From Arthrobacter sp. efr-133-TYG-118 (GTDB lineage: Bacteria > Actinomycetota > Actinomycetes > Actinomycetales > Micrococcaceae), in assembly GCF_030209755.1 (NCBI RefSeq), contig NZ_JARVRH010000004.1:310001-374000 (forward strand): a DNA stretch of 64,000 bases, read 5' to 3'. Position 1 is the first letter of the stretch, and each line of letters opens with the position of its first letter. The notes beneath the pieces were generated by a model. It was not told the DNA's origin and ran no database searches. It was given only the letters and a program-made list of their open reading frames with translations. Of this stretch, positions 63,562 to 64,000 are shown one piece after another. The position numbers were made by a program, and so were the translations under genes.

Positions 63562-64000
63562 GCTGCTACACCCGCCGACTGCTTGTAGGCACGGGTGACT
63601 TCGTCCTTCAAGGACTCCCAGATCTGGCCCTGCAGCTCCAGGAACCGCTCCTCGTGCCGGATCTTCTGGACATCTCCACGCGGCCTGGGCAGATCGATGT
63701 CAAAGACATCCTTGATCGTGCCCGGGCTGCTGGTCATGATGACCACCTTGTCCGCCAGCGCCACTGCCTCGTCGAGGTCGTGCGTGATGAACAGGACAGA
63801 GGGGCGCAGTTCCTCCCAGAGCTGCAGCAGCTCGTTCTGCATGATGGCCTTGGTCTGCACGTCGAGTGCGCCGAAGGGCTCATCCATCAACAGGATCCGC
63901 GGGTTGTTGATCAGCGCCGCCGCCATGGCGACGCGCTTGCGCATACCGCCGGACAACTGGTGCGGATACCGGTCCTCGAAGCCGGCCAGGCCCACGCGGC
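63558..64000 (-). CDS. ABC transporter ATP-binding protein (NitT/TauT type), 5' end outside the window
   Basis: The C-terminal 147 residues are present. They include the signature motif LSGGMRKRVAMAAAL, Walker B ILLMDEPFGALD, and the switch His in FITHDLDEAVALADKV, all intact. Walker A and the start lie beyond 64000. Together with the permease and substrate-binding genes downstream it forms one importer operon on the minus strand. Confidence 0.92.
   Translation of the reverse strand, partial: RVGLAGFEDRYPHQLSGGMRKRVAMAAALINNPRILLMDEPFGALDVQTKAIMQNELLQLWEELRPSVLFITHDLDEAVALADKVVIMTSSPGTIKDVFDIDLPRPRGDVQKIRHEERFLELQGQIWESLKDEVTRAYKQSAGVAA

Overview
The window is high-GC DNA with frequent GTG and TTG starts, purine-rich ribosome binding sites and gene families common in soil Actinobacteria. 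An Arthrobacter-like member of the Micrococcaceae is my inference; there is no rRNA or housekeeping marker here to prove it. I see no rRNA, tRNA, CRISPR array, integrase or intact transposase.

Region 1 (1-17.5 kb) is an accessory zone of small membrane proteins, secreted proteins and debris. A cassette of short membrane-protein genes occurs once nearly intact (646-2868) and again as a decayed copy (10508-11604). The last gene of the cassette has two further broken copies (68-312 and 7889-8110). IS-like repeat segments lie before both cassettes. Between them sit a regulator-epimerase pair divergent from an MFS exporter (3.2-6.6 kb), two small coupled genes (6.6-7.2 kb) and a secreted DUF2599-like protein. 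A large secreted galactose-oxidase-like protein and two envelope proteins follow (11.8-17.1 kb).

Region 2 (17.6-54.5 kb) is a dense defence island. On the minus strand, a Swt1-type HEPN protein precedes a DUF4011/DUF3320 helicase-nuclease that is split by a frameshift. On the plus strand, a tight operon encodes a C5 DNA methyltransferase, a GHKL-ATPase/SF2-helicase fusion, a UvrD-like helicase, DrmA and DrmB. This looks like a class 2 DISARM relative that lacks recognisable drmE and drmC. Converging on it is a five-gene minus-strand operon: a SNF2 helicase (DrmD-like), an Eco57I-type N6-adenine methylase-like protein, a 2121-residue DEAD/DUF1998 helicase with a Vsr-like nuclease region, a RelE-UvrD fusion, and an EVE-like/DUF3883 nuclease. 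Helicase, methylase and DUF1998 ATPase in that order recall class 1 DISARM and the Hma systems. The two operons meet at a strong hairpin at 37.26-37.29 kb.

Region 3 (54.6-58.4 kb) carries two sizeable proteins of unknown function next to the defence genes. One has repeated strand-G-x-W units, the other a membrane segment and coiled coil.

Region 4 (58.5-64 kb) looks like ordinary chromosome: a 2-hydroxyacid dehydrogenase, an aldo/keto reductase with a decayed second copy of its own 5' region nearby, a small unknown gene with a coupled leader ORF, and a NitT/TauT-type ABC importer that runs off the right edge.
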